A stretch of 64,000 bases of DNA, from contig NZ_ACJN02000001.1 in NCBI RefSeq assembly GCF_000174435.1, positions 919,658-983,657 on the forward strand. The letters are read 5' to 3'. Source of the stretch: Desulfonatronospira thiodismutans ASO3-1 (GTDB taxonomy: Bacteria > Desulfobacterota > Desulfovibrionia > Desulfovibrionales > Desulfonatronovibrionaceae). The notes under the pieces were generated by a model. That model saw only the letters and a program-made list of their open reading frames with translations. It ran no database searches and was not told the DNA's origin. Below, in pieces: positions 35,444 through 44,304 of the stretch. The position numbers were made by a program, and so were the translations under genes. Each line of letters starts with the position of its first letter. Position 1 is the first letter of the stretch.

Positions 35444-37171
35444 ATGAAGACAATTTTCGGTATTGACCTCGGCACCACCAACTCCTGCATTTCACGTCTA
35501 AGCCAGGGAGTGCCCGAAGTGATTTCCATCAACGGCTCGCCTCTGGTGCCCTCGGTAGTCAGCTTTGATCAAGGTGAAACCATTGTCGGGACCAGGGCCA
35601 AAAACCGGGAAGTCCTGTACCCGGAAACCACTGTCAGTTCAGTCAAGCGCATCATGGGCACCAGACAAACGATCCCGGTACAGGACAGTGAATACACCCC
35701 GGAAAACATATCCACCTTCATTCTCACGTACCTCAAGGAGCAGGCCCGGGAAATCTGCCAGGAGGAAGTAGAAAACGTGGTCATCACGGTCCCGGCTTAT
35801 TTTTCCGATGCCCAGCGCCGGGCAACCCAGCAAGCCGGCGAAGCAGCCGGACTTAATGTAGAACGGATTATAAACGAACCTACAGCAGCCTCCCTTTTCT
35901 ACAACCACGTGGATACCCCCGGCAAACAGGACAGGCCCGAAAGCCGGGTTCTGGTCTATGACCTGGGTGGCGGGACCTTTGATGTCTCTGTACTGCGCAT
36001 GGGCGAACTGAGCGAGGTCCTGGCAAGCACAGGCAACACCAGTCTGGGGGGAGACGATTTTGACCAGGCCATTGTCAATCTCTGCCTGGAGCAGATCATG
36101 TCCACTTACGGCACAGACCTGCGCGGACACCGTCCAGCCCTGGCCCGGCTCAAGGATGCTGCGGAAAAGGCCAAAATAGCCCTGTCTGCACATCCATTCA
36201 CCTTTATAGAGGAGTCCCTGATCCCCAGCCCATCCAGTGAGGACATCAATCTGTCCCTGGAAATCACCCGGGAAGAATTTGAGTCCATGATCTCACCCTA
36301 TCTGGAAACAACCAGGCAGGAGATGCAAAAAGCCCTGCAGGAAGCCTCCCTTGCAGCCGGGGATATCGACAGTGTGCTTCTGGTTGGCGGATCCACCCGC
36401 ATCCCGGCGGTTATCTCCCTGCTGGAGGAGTATTTCGGGCCTTCCTGCCTGCCCCCTGTGGACCCCGACCTGAGCGTGGCCAAGGGTGCCGCCATTCAGG
36501 GAGGCATCATAAGCGGCTCTCATATTCACCAGGTACTCATAGACGTCAATCCACACACCCTGAGTACCGAGGTCCTGGAAGATCCCGTGAGCATGAAACT
36601 CAAATGCGTCCCCATTATCCCCCGTAATACCCAGATTCCGGTTACCCGCTCCGAGCTTTTCTATACAGTGTTCGACTCCCAGCCCCTGGTCAGGGTAAGC
36701 GTCTACCAGGGCGAATCCACCCAGTCCGGGGAAAATACGCATATAGGCTCCATTGATCTGCAGCTTTCCCCTGCACCGTCTGGCACACCCATAAACATTG
36801 AATACAGCTACGACTTAAACGGAATCATCCGGGTCCGGGTGGAGCAGAAAGGCTACAGCGTCAAGCGCGAGGTGGATCTGGACAGTTCCAGGCAGGACCA
36901 GATGTTTTTAAAGGTGGACCTGGACTCAGATCCGGATATGGATGACCAGCCTGATGAAAGTCCCCGGGGCAGCCAGCAGACCACAAACTATATACTGCAC
37001 AAGGCCCGCGGTATGCTTGACGAACTGTCCGGGGATGCCTCCAGAAACACCCTCAAGTCCCTGATAAAGGATTATGAAGACGCATTGCAGGGAGACGACG
37101 AAGACGCTGTGGACGAGGCCGAAGAAACTCTGGTGGACTACATGGACGAACTGCAGGAAAGAGAAGAGTAA
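35444..37171 (+). CDS. Second Hsp70 (short DnaK paralogue)
   Basis: 575-residue Hsp70. The ATPase domain (1-375) is complete: [20 protein letters not shown] (catalytic Lys), [37 protein letters not shown] and [12 protein letters not shown]. The linker reads [12 protein letters not shown] instead of the [12 protein letters not shown] of the canonical DnaK in this window. The substrate-binding beta domain runs to about 490, and the lid is shortened to one acidic helical segment (about 510-575). Where canonical DnaK has EVKRIINEP at the J-protein contact, this one has NVERIINEP. It overlaps the next gene by one base (TAATG). It is not HscA, since no isc genes are near. Confidence 0.92.
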   Translation: MKTIFGIDLGTTNSCISRLSQGVPEVISINGSPLVPSVVSFDQGETIVGTRAKNREVLYPETTVSSVKRIMGTRQTIPVQDSEYTPENISTFILTYLKEQAREICQEEVENVVITVPAYFSDAQRRATQQAGEAAGLNVERIINEPTAASLFYNHVDTPGKQDRPESRVLVYDLGGGTFDVSVLRMGELSEVLASTGNTSLGGDDFDQAIVNLCLEQIMSTYGTDLRGHRPALARLKDAAEKAKIALSAHPFTFIEESLIPSPSSEDINLSLEITREEFESMISPYLETTRQEMQKALQEASLAAGDIDSVLLVGGSTRIPAVISLLEEYFGPSCLPPVDPDLSVAKGAAIQGGIISGSHIHQVLIDVNPHTLSTEVLEDPVSMKLKCVPIIPRNTQIPVTRSELFYTVFDSQPLVRVSVYQGESTQSGENTHIGSIDLQLSPAPSGTPINIEYSYDLNGIIRVRVEQKGYSVKREVDLDSSRQDQMFLKVDLDSDPDMDDQPDESPRGSQQTTNYILHKARGMLDELSGDASRNTLKSLIKDYEDALQGDDEDAVDEAEETLVDYMDELQEREE

Positions 37172-39321
37172 TGGCCAGAAAAGGCAAGCGCTCCAAAAAA
37201 GGCAAACCAGCCAGGTCCCCTTCAAAAAAGCTTGAAGCAAGGCTTCTGGGCTACTGGAAAAAAGAGGCCTGGGAAGAATTCATCACCCTTTACCAGCGGC
37301 ACCGGGATACTGCATCCAAAACCAGTGCGGCTTCCTGCTGGAACCCGGCCATTTACAACCTGCTGCTCAAGACCCTTGTTCACCACCAGAAAATCGAAAC
37401 CCTGGAGAATGTGCATAAAGGTCTGAAGCAGGCACCGGACCTGAACTCTGAAAACACGCAGTGCCTGAATGTGGTGCAGGCCTTGATTGATGTTTATCAC
37501 GGCCGGGGATATCCGGGCATGGCCGACAGCCTGCCCCGGGATCTGCCTGATCCTTTTGCAGAACTGGCCCAGGGGCTAAGAGAAATCCTCTGCGGGAATA
37601 TGTCGGCCCTGCACCTGTACGTCCAAGGCGGGCTCACCCGGGCCAGGAAGAATGAAAAGCACCTTTCCCTGGCCGCCCGGGCGGCCAGGGAGTTCAACAA
37701 TCTTGCCGCTATTAATTTTCAAACACCTTCAGTCAAACCCCTGACCAGGATTAGAAAACATTTCCAGGAGCTTCATGACTACTTTACCACGAATTTCCAG
37801 GAAAAATCCGTGGAGCTCAAAAACCTGCGCGTCCTGGCAGAGGCCATGCACCTTTTGTACTCCAGGCCGGGCCACTTCATGGATCCCCATTCAGTCCAGG
37901 GCTACCTGCACCGTTCAGGGTTCAGTCAAAGCAGCCATCCGGCGGTAACCGCCATGTACCAGGCCTTTTTGACCCTGGGAGGCAATATCATGGGCCGGAA
38001 CTGGAAAGATACTGCCTCTTACGGTCTGCAGAGTTATGCTCCTGAAGCACAGTCTGACCTGCCATCCCATGTACAGGGTCAGCTTGCGGCTCTGTCCAGA
38101 ATCAGAAAAAAAGATACTGATTCACTTTATATCCTCCAGGAACTGCTGGACTTTGATGTGTGGTCCGAAAGGGAAAGAATGATCCTGTTGCAGGCCCGGA
38201 TGCAACAGATGGTTGAACGGTTTGAGGAGTTTTTTGACTATCTGCATGACCTGGCCATGGAAGATGGAGAAAAACAGGCCAGAAAGGCCCTCAAGGATCA
38301 TATGCAGCAGTCCTGCTCTGATCTCCAGGAAATTGCTGAGTTGTACCAAAAGCTGGGGCTCAGCAATGAATCCATTATATCCACGCCTTTTAAGTACTGG
38401 TTTGATTTTTATCAGGAACTGGCATTCCTGGACAACTACATGCTCTTAGACAGGTTGATAAAGAATTTATGCGACTTGCCTGTCCCTGATTCTGTCTTTC
38501 TGGGGCTGATATATAAACGGTCTGAACAGTCTCCTGCCCCTGAAGCACTGGAGTCCTTAAAAAAGATACAGCAGAAAAGAGCGCCCTTGAAAATCAGCCA
38601 CCAGGAAATAAAAGATTATGTCCTGGTCCTGCCTGGTTGGATGTACACAGAAAAAATACTCCGGGGCTGGAAAGCATGCCTGAGCCGGGAAGATTACCGT
38701 TTTGCCATTGAAACTTTGCTGGTTTCCATCCTGGATCACGAATTTCAAAGCCTGTACAGCCCGTCCTACAGAGAGACCGACTGGTTCCTATGGGAAGAGA
38801 TTCCGCAGCATTTACTGGAAGCCTTTCTCAAGGAACTGGGACCGGAATCGCCAGTGTTCGGCCTGTTGAACTTGAGCGCAAATACATCCGGGAGGACGAT
38901 GCCCGCAAACGCAAAAGAGGCAGATTTTTTTACCAAGTATATGCCTCCGCCCGATACTCTGCACAAGATTATCCTCTGGATGCTTACCTGGCCGTCTTCT
39001 CCATACAAAAATAAATTTATGGCCCAGCTTATAAAACACAACCTGGAACATTTTAACCGCATCGAAGCCTGGGATCATCTGGTCAAGGTGATCGCCTATA
39101 AAAAAATGAAAGTCCTGGCCGGCATGGTCCGGGATATCTGGGCGGAAAAAGATCTGTTCACCACCCTGGCCTCGCACCAGGATTTTCAGAATGCAGTGAA
39201 CACAATGAATGCAAAATTCCCTCAGAAGCAGGCCAAAGGTGGAAAAAAAGGGAAGAAGCAGGCCCTGAAACAAAACAGTATGCTGGATCTGATGCAGGAT
39301 CAGGAAAAAAAGTCCAGTTAA
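37171..39321 (+). CDS. Large helical protein of unknown family in the second Hsp70 operon
   Basis: 716 residues, predicted soluble and almost entirely alpha-helical. Basic tails lie at both ends ([36 protein letters not shown]). Helical hairpin-like segments such as YNLLLKTLVHHQKIETLENVHKG and WLDLA-type repeats suggest a TPR- or solenoid-like scaffold, but I recognise no family. It starts on the last base of the Hsp70 stop (TAATG) and is followed after 12 bp by the J-domain gene, so it should be made stoichiometrically with the chaperones. It may be their dedicated client, adaptor or substrate-delivery factor; that is inference from position only. Confidence 0.75.
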   Translation: MARKGKRSKKGKPARSPSKKLEARLLGYWKKEAWEEFITLYQRHRDTASKTSAASCWNPAIYNLLLKTLVHHQKIETLENVHKGLKQAPDLNSENTQCLNVVQALIDVYHGRGYPGMADSLPRDLPDPFAELAQGLREILCGNMSALHLYVQGGLTRARKNEKHLSLAARAAREFNNLAAINFQTPSVKPLTRIRKHFQELHDYFTTNFQEKSVELKNLRVLAEAMHLLYSRPGHFMDPHSVQGYLHRSGFSQSSHPAVTAMYQAFLTLGGNIMGRNWKDTASYGLQSYAPEAQSDLPSHVQGQLAALSRIRKKDTDSLYILQELLDFDVWSERERMILLQARMQQMVERFEEFFDYLHDLAMEDGEKQARKALKDHMQQSCSDLQEIAELYQKLGLSNESIISTPFKYWFDFYQELAFLDNYMLLDRLIKNLCDLPVPDSVFLGLIYKRSEQSPAPEALESLKKIQQKRAPLKISHQEIKDYVLVLPGWMYTEKILRGWKACLSREDYRFAIETLLVSILDHEFQSLYSPSYRETDWFLWEEIPQHLLEAFLKELGPESPVFGLLNLSANTSGRTMPANAKEADFFTKYMPPPDTLHKIILWMLTWPSSPYKNKFMAQLIKHNLEHFNRIEAWDHLVKVIAYKKMKVLAGMVRDIWAEKDLFTTLASHQDFQNAVNTMNAKFPQKQAKGGKKGKKQALKQNSMLDLMQDQEKKSS

Positions 39322-39333
39322 GGAGAACAGCAA

Positions 39334-39759
39334 ATGCTGGAGCAAGACCACCGGATTTTGAGGGTTGATCGCGACGCAGACCAGGAAAGTATCCGCAAAT
39401 CATACATAAAGTTGTCCCGCAGATATCATCCGGAGCATTTTCCGGAAAAATTCCGGAGAATTAAATGTGCCTACGAAAGACTGAGCCTGGACCCCTCAAC
39501 TCTTGCGGACATCACCAGAGAATTAGCCCGCGCCGAAAGCACGGACCAGATTACCAGCCTGATAATCAAGCAGGCCGGAACGGAGGCGACAGAAAAAAAG
39601 AAGAAAGAGGAGTTGCTTATGGACCCTATGACCCTGGAACCTGTTTTGAATGTCAGGACAGTAAGGCAGAAAATAAGCGGACTGCTTCAGGATATTGAAA
39701 AAAAGGGAATTAAGTATAAAACTGCCGAAGAAACCGGCCGGAATGAAGGGGCAGGATAA
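39334..39759 (+). CDS. J-domain protein with HPE in place of HPD
   Basis: 141 residues. The first 55 form a compact J-domain: DHRILRVDRDADQESIRKSYIKLSRRY, then HPEHFPEKFRRIKCAYERLS. The universally conserved HPD, needed to stimulate Hsp70 ATPase, reads HPE (CAT CCG GAG at 39427-39435). The remaining 80 residues are helical and charged (EKKKKEELL, VRQKISGLLQDIEKK), with none of the Gly/Phe region, zinc fingers or client domains of DnaJ. Last gene of the grpE-like/Hsp70/unknown/J operon; AAGGAG precedes the ATG. It is probably the dedicated cochaperone, or a deliberately weak one. Confidence 0.8.
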   Translation: MLEQDHRILRVDRDADQESIRKSYIKLSRRYHPEHFPEKFRRIKCAYERLSLDPSTLADITRELARAESTDQITSLIIKQAGTEATEKKKKEELLMDPMTLEPVLNVRTVRQKISGLLQDIEKKGIKYKTAEETGRNEGAG

Positions 39760-39852
39760 TAAATACGACATAGGACATGTGCCGCAGTGTTTGCAGCTGA
39801 TAAAAAAAGGCGCAACAGGGTAAAAATTATGGCGCTGTTTTAAAGTCAGGGG

Positions 39853-39928
39853 TGGTGGGCGGTCGGAGATTTGAACTCCGGACTTCCACCGTGTGAAGAT
39901 GGCACTCTCACCGCTGAGTTAACCGCCC
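39853..39928 (-). tRNA. tRNA-Val(CAC)
   Basis: Full cloverleaf on the minus strand: acceptor GGGCGGT/ACCGCCC, D stem ACTC/GAGT, anticodon stem CCATC/GGTGG with loop TTCACAC (anticodon CAC, reading GUG), T arm CGGAG-TTCAAAT-CTCCG. The CCA end is encoded (39853-39855). The flanking 498-bp gap (39760-40257) otherwise holds only a 14-bp tandem duplication (ACTTCTGATCTCTG twice, about 40172-40199) and AT-rich DNA. Confidence 0.93.
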
Positions 39929-40257
39929 ATAAAAATTATATAAACCATACCCGGGCAAAGGGCAACAGTTTTTTACATAAACTCACCGGATTATCCTTGA
40001 ACAGCCGGTATTTTTTCCAATATAAGACGTGACTGCAGAACATCGAAAACCTGGCTGTCCCGCACTTGCTTTTGAAATTTACTCCTGCTCTTGAGAATGA
40101 CAATAGCCGGCAAAAGTAATTTCGGAACTAATTCCTGACATAATAACTATCTGATTTTTTAATAACTTCCAACTTCTGATCTCTGACTTCTGATCTCTGA
40201 TTCCTACAAGGCATCCTGGTCAGACTAAAACAAGTTTAAAATACTTCCGGAGGAATA

Positions 40258-41277
40258 ATGAACATTTTAGTTACCGGTGGATGCGGATTCATCGGCACCA
40301 ATTTTATCTACTTCATGCTCAATGAAAGCCAGCATACTCTCATCAACCTGGACAAGCTCACTTATGCAGGCAACCTGGAAAACCTCAGATCCGTGGAGGA
40401 AAGGTATGCCGGAACCCGCTACTTTTTTGAACATGGTGATATCTGTGACGCGGAACTGGTGCCGGACCTGCTGAAAAAATACAGCATCGACGTTATTGTC
40501 AATTTTGCAGCGGAATCCCATGTTGATCGATCCATTAATGAGCCGGGAATGTTTATCCAGTCCAACACCCAGGGGACATACAACCTCCTGGAAGCTTCCC
40601 GCCAGGCGGGCATCAAAAAATTCATCCAGGTCTCCACCGACGAGGTATACGGCAGCCTCGGCCCCCAGGGCAGCTTCAAGGAAGACTCCCCTCTGGCCCC
40701 CAACAGCCCTTATGCAGCCTCCAAGGCCTCGGCAGACCTTCTGTGCCGGGCCTTTTTCAAGACCTATCATTTCCCGGTGACCATAACCCGCTGTTCCAAC
40801 AATTACGGACCGTTCCAGTTTCCGGAAAAACTTGTACCCCTTACCTTTCTCCGGGCAAGGGATAACGAGAGCATCCCGGTTTACGGACAGGGTGAAAACA
40901 TAAGGGACTGGATCTATGTCTCGGATCATTGCCGGGGCATCAAGCTCTGCATTGAAAAGGCCGGCCCTGGCTCCATCTACAACTTCGGGGGCAACGCCGA
41001 GTACAAAAACCTGGATGTGATCAAAAAAATTCTGGACATCATGGGCAAGTCCCACAAGCTCATCAGGTTTGTCCAGGACAGGCCCGGGCATGATCTGCGC
41101 TACGCCATGGATTTCACCCTGGCCAAAAAAGACCTGGGATTCGAGCCCAGCGTAAAGTTCACTGAAGGCTTAGAATTGACCATCAACTGGTACCTGAACA
41201 ACAATAAATGGGTGGACTCCATCAAATCGGGGGATTATATCCGCTTTATGGACAAATGGTACAAGGAGCGGGAATGA
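40258..41277 (+). CDS. rfbB: dTDP-glucose 4,6-dehydratase
   Basis: Extended short-chain dehydrogenase that converts dTDP-glucose to dTDP-4-keto-6-deoxyglucose, the second step of dTDP-rhamnose synthesis. 339 residues. NAD-binding GGCGFIGTNFI at 7-17, FAAESHVDRSI, the catalytic triad around STDEVYG and SPYAASKASADLL (Tyr-xxx-Lys), then NNYGPFQFPEKL and RPGHDLRYA are all typical of RfbB. GGAGG precedes the ATG. The stop overlaps the next gene as ATGA. rfbA and rfbC are not in the window. Confidence 0.93.
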   Translation: MNILVTGGCGFIGTNFIYFMLNESQHTLINLDKLTYAGNLENLRSVEERYAGTRYFFEHGDICDAELVPDLLKKYSIDVIVNFAAESHVDRSINEPGMFIQSNTQGTYNLLEASRQAGIKKFIQVSTDEVYGSLGPQGSFKEDSPLAPNSPYAASKASADLLCRAFFKTYHFPVTITRCSNNYGPFQFPEKLVPLTFLRARDNESIPVYGQGENIRDWIYVSDHCRGIKLCIEKAGPGSIYNFGGNAEYKNLDVIKKILDIMGKSHKLIRFVQDRPGHDLRYAMDFTLAKKDLGFEPSVKFTEGLELTINWYLNNNKWVDSIKSGDYIRFMDKWYKERE

Positions 41278-42134
41278 ATTCACCCACAGTTCTCATAGCC
41301 GGCGGCCGCACAGGCCTTCTGGGGCAGGCCCTTGTGCAGGTAATGCAGGGTGAGGGATTAAAGGCCCTGGCCCCCGGGCGTAAGGAGCTGGACCTGTTTG
41401 ATGCCCGGCAGGTTGAAGACACCATCCGGAAAAATAATATTGACCTGGTGGCCAATGCAGTTGCCTATACCGGTGTGGACCAGGCTGAAGAAGACCAGGA
41501 TGAGGCCTATCGCCTCAACAGGGACCTTCCCGGTATCCTGGGGCAGGTGTGCCGGGAAAACAATGTGGGCCTTGTGCACTACAGCACGGACTATGTTTTC
41601 GATGGCAAAAAAAACACCCCTTACAGCACCGACGATACCCCCCGCCCCCTTTGTGTTTACGGCAGAAGCAAGCTGGCCGGAGAAGAGCTCTTGATGCAGA
41701 GCCCCTGGGACGGGCTGCTTATTCTTCGCTCAGCATGGCTCTTTGGGCCCTTCAAGACCAATTTCGTAAGCAAAATGATCCAGATGGCTGAATCAGGCCG
41801 GCCTTTAAGCGTCATCCACGATCAGACCGGCTCACCGACCTGCACCCTGGACCTGGCCAGGTACTCCCTGGAACTGGTGAAAAAACAGACCAGCGGTCTT
41901 TTTCACGTGGTCAACAAGGGCCAGGCATCCTGGTGTGAGCTTGCCTCGGAAGCCCTTATGTGCGCAGGTCTGAGCTCCAGGGTGAATCCAGTTTCATCAG
42001 GGGAATATCCCCAAAAGGCCAGACGCCCGTCCTATTCCGTGCTGGACACTTCCAAATTCTCCATGGTCACAGGTATCACCCCGCGTCCCTGGGTACACGC
42101 CCTGCGCGAATATGTCTTCCAGGTACACGAATAA
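41274..42134 (+). CDS. rfbD: dTDP-4-dehydrorhamnose reductase
   Basis: 286-residue NADPH-dependent reductase completing dTDP-L-rhamnose. GGRTGLLGQALV is the nucleotide-binding loop, then AVAYTGVDQAEED, the STDYVFDG motif with YSTDDTPRPLCVYGRSKLAGE (Tyr-xxx-Lys), and WLFGPFKTNFV. The ATG at 41274, with AAGGAG seven bases upstream, overlaps the rfbB stop; the frame continues back to 41208 but inside rfbB. Rhamnose is probably used in the surface polysaccharide. Confidence 0.92.
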   Translation: MNSPTVLIAGGRTGLLGQALVQVMQGEGLKALAPGRKELDLFDARQVEDTIRKNNIDLVANAVAYTGVDQAEEDQDEAYRLNRDLPGILGQVCRENNVGLVHYSTDYVFDGKKNTPYSTDDTPRPLCVYGRSKLAGEELLMQSPWDGLLILRSAWLFGPFKTNFVSKMIQMAESGRPLSVIHDQTGSPTCTLDLARYSLELVKKQTSGLFHVVNKGQASWCELASEALMCAGLSSRVNPVSSGEYPQKARRPSYSVLDTSKFSMVTGITPRPWVHALREYVFQVHE

Positions 42135-42200
42135 AGCCCGGCACCAATGAGGCCGTACGGTTTTACAACCACTCTGCAGATCTTTGCGTGCACTTTTTCC

Positions 42201-42366
42201 GTAACCATTCAGGGGGTTCTCGGTGTTGATTGCTGGTACAAGGCCTGGGGACTGTCCCTCGCTGTGTAGGTCTGTGCAGGATCACAGAATTTTGCGCTTG
42301 TAACTTTGGTGATTGTGAGGGCAAGGTGTCGCGGGGACTGTCCCCAGTCACGCCCTCAATGGTTAC
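42201..42366. repeat. Inverted-repeat element family 1, copy 4
   Basis: 166 bp starting GTAACCATTCAGGGGGTTCT and ending CCTCAATGGTTAC, with CTGGGGACTGTCCCTCGC and GCGGGGACTGTCCCC inside. It lies between rfbD and the hrcA promoter. The element ends 28 bp before the presumed -35 hexamer. Confidence 0.8.
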
Positions 42367-42393
42367 CTTTTGCCAGGGTCCGGTCCTGCCGTC

Positions 42394-42450
42394 TTGACAG
42401 AAAGGGGTGGCGTTGTTACTTGATTAGCACTCTCAACACAAGAGTGCTAA
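42394..42450 (+). promoter_or_regulatory. hrcA heat-shock promoter with CIRCE operator
   Basis: TTGACA at 42394-42399 and a weak -10 near 42416-42421 (TTACTT, 16-base spacer) lead into a perfect CIRCE element: TTAGCACTC-N9-GAGTGCTAA at 42424-42450. HrcA binds CIRCE and represses the operon in the absence of heat stress. The operator is 13 bp before the hrcA ATG, so the gene is autoregulated. No CIRCE is seen before the second Hsp70 operon. Confidence 0.9.
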
Positions 42451-42463
42451 CGAGGTGCACATT

Positions 42464-43525
42464 ATGACCCTGGATCAAAGACAAGCAGATGTCCTGTTCA
42501 CCATAGTCAGAAACTATATACAAAGCGGCCAGCCCGTGGGCTCCAGGACCGTGGCCAGGCAGTCCAGCCTGAACCTGAGCCCGGCATCCATTAGAAATAT
42601 CATGGCTGACCTGGCCGAGGAAAAGTATATTGAACAGCCGCACACATCCGCAGGAAGAATACCCTCCACCAAGGGAATCAGATATTACTTAGATTCTAAA
42701 CTGGACCTGGAACTTTTGCCTGGGGGGCTTGAAGAGACCATCAAGTCTTCCCTTTCAGAGGTGGGGCCTGATCTGACCAATACCCTGAGCCAGGCATCCA
42801 AGGTTCTGTCCTCGCTATCCAACCAGATCAGCCTGGTCGTAACTCCCAGCCAGAAAAACATCCGCTGGAAGCATATAGATTTTATCCTGCTGCGCCCCGG
42901 CCTGGTCATGTCCATTCTGGTCATGGAAGGAGGCATGATGCAGAACAAGGTGGTAAATGTGGACTCCGACATTTCTGCTGACGACCTGGTCAAGTTCAGC
43001 AACTACTTAAACGACCATTACCAGGGAAAGACCCTGCAGCAGGTCCGTACCAGCATAGTCAGCCAGATGGAAAAAGCCCGCAGACAGTTTGACCACCTGT
43101 ACCAGAACGCCCTGAAACTGGCCCGGGAATCCTTCGATCCCGGAAACAACCGCCAGGTTTACGTTGACGGCACGCATTACCTTTTTCAGGACACCGACTT
43201 TACCGACCTGTCCAAGATGCGCGAAGTCTTCAGGCTTCTGGAAGAAAGGTCCAAGCTGCTTAAACTCTTAGACAACACCCTGGAAAGCGACGGACTGAGC
43301 ATTCTCATGGGGCAGGAGCAGGACTGGGAAGAACTCAGCGACTACGCGGTTATCTCCTCTCCATACAGCCTGCAGGACGACTCCGTGGGTCACGTGAGTA
43401 TTATCGGCCCCACCCGTATGAATTACTCCAGGATAATCCCGACTGTTGACTTGACCGCCAGAATTCTTAGTCAGATATTTCGCGAACTTTATGAAAACAA
43501 CAAGGATTCAAGCATTAACACTTGA
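42464..43525 (+). CDS. hrcA: Heat-inducible transcription repressor HrcA
   Basis: 353-residue repressor. The N-terminal winged helix is in QADVLFTIVRNYIQSGQPVG and SPASIRNIMADLAEEKYIEQPHTSAGRIPS, the HrcA signature; the GAF-like and dimerisation parts follow, ending GPTRMNYSRIIPTVDLTARIL. I use the ATG at 42464 because GAGGTG is five bases before it; a GTG at 42455 overlaps that site. First gene of hrcA-grpE-dnaK. Confidence 0.95.
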   Translation: MTLDQRQADVLFTIVRNYIQSGQPVGSRTVARQSSLNLSPASIRNIMADLAEEKYIEQPHTSAGRIPSTKGIRYYLDSKLDLELLPGGLEETIKSSLSEVGPDLTNTLSQASKVLSSLSNQISLVVTPSQKNIRWKHIDFILLRPGLVMSILVMEGGMMQNKVVNVDSDISADDLVKFSNYLNDHYQGKTLQQVRTSIVSQMEKARRQFDHLYQNALKLARESFDPGNNRQVYVDGTHYLFQDTDFTDLSKMREVFRLLEERSKLLKLLDNTLESDGLSILMGQEQDWEELSDYAVISSPYSLQDDSVGHVSIIGPTRMNYSRIIPTVDLTARILSQIFRELYENNKDSSINT

Positions 43526-43574
43526 ACTGAAAAAAATCATACTCAGGGAAAAGATCAAATACGGAGGTTGATAC

Positions 43575-44228
43575 ATGTCCAGGGAAGATTACAACAAGGA
43601 ACAAAAACCAAAAGAAAACGAAACCCGGGACAAATCCCGGGAAGAATATCCCAGGCAGGAAGAAGACTCCTGGGAACAGGAGGGGGAGTACCTCGACTTT
43701 TCCGGAGAGGAAGCAGGCTCACACATCTCGGAGCAGGAAATGAAAGATCTTTGCAGGCAGAATATCTGCCCCGACTGCGAACTTCTGCGTGAACAGAAGA
43801 ACCAGGCCCTCAAGGCCATAGCAGACTCGGAGAATTACAAAAAACGCCTGGCCCGAGAGAAGGAGGAATACTGCAAATATGCCGTATCTTCCTTTATCGA
43901 GGAAGTCATTCCGGTTATAGACAATCTGGAACTGGCTCTGGAACACGGGCGCAAGAATGAAGCCTGCAAAGACCTGGCCCAGGGAGTGGAAATGACCCTC
44001 AACCTGTTCTACCAGGTACTGGAAAAGAACAACCTGAAGCAGGTTGGCAGCGAGGGGGAAGACTTTGACCCCAACTTTCACGAGGCAATGGCCCAGCAGG
44101 AGCGCGAGGACATGGACGAAGGCAAGATATGCCAGGTCATGCAGAAAGGCTACCTGCTGGGAGACAGGCTGGTAAGACCGGCCAAAGTCCTTGTCAGCAA
44201 ACAGTGTTCTCCTGAAAAAAATGAATAA
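43575..44228 (+). CDS. grpE: GrpE, nucleotide exchange factor of DnaK
   Basis: 217 residues. A charged, disordered N-terminus (1-55) precedes the long dimerising helix (EQKNQALKAIADSENYKKRLAREKEE), then the four-helix bundle VIDNLELALEHGRKN and the beta domain DFDPNFHEAMAQQ...MQKGYLLGDRLVRPAKVLVSK. CPDC and a second Cys are present near residues 67-70, which is uncommon but not diagnostic. GGAGG precedes the start. It lies between hrcA and dnaK. Confidence 0.95.
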   Translation: MSREDYNKEQKPKENETRDKSREEYPRQEEDSWEQEGEYLDFSGEEAGSHISEQEMKDLCRQNICPDCELLREQKNQALKAIADSENYKKRLAREKEEYCKYAVSSFIEEVIPVIDNLELALEHGRKNEACKDLAQGVEMTLNLFYQVLEKNNLKQVGSEGEDFDPNFHEAMAQQEREDMDEGKICQVMQKGYLLGDRLVRPAKVLVSKQCSPEKNE

Positions 44229-44304
44229 CATCGTCTTTACAACTTTTTCAGGAGACTTATGAATTCAAACAACTTCAAAGACTATTTCAAGGAGGCTTGT
44301 TAAT

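Noticed and set aside
35444-37171. HscA of iron-sulfur cluster assembly
   Set aside because: No isc genes are nearby and the partners are a GrpE relative and an HPE J-protein, not HscB.
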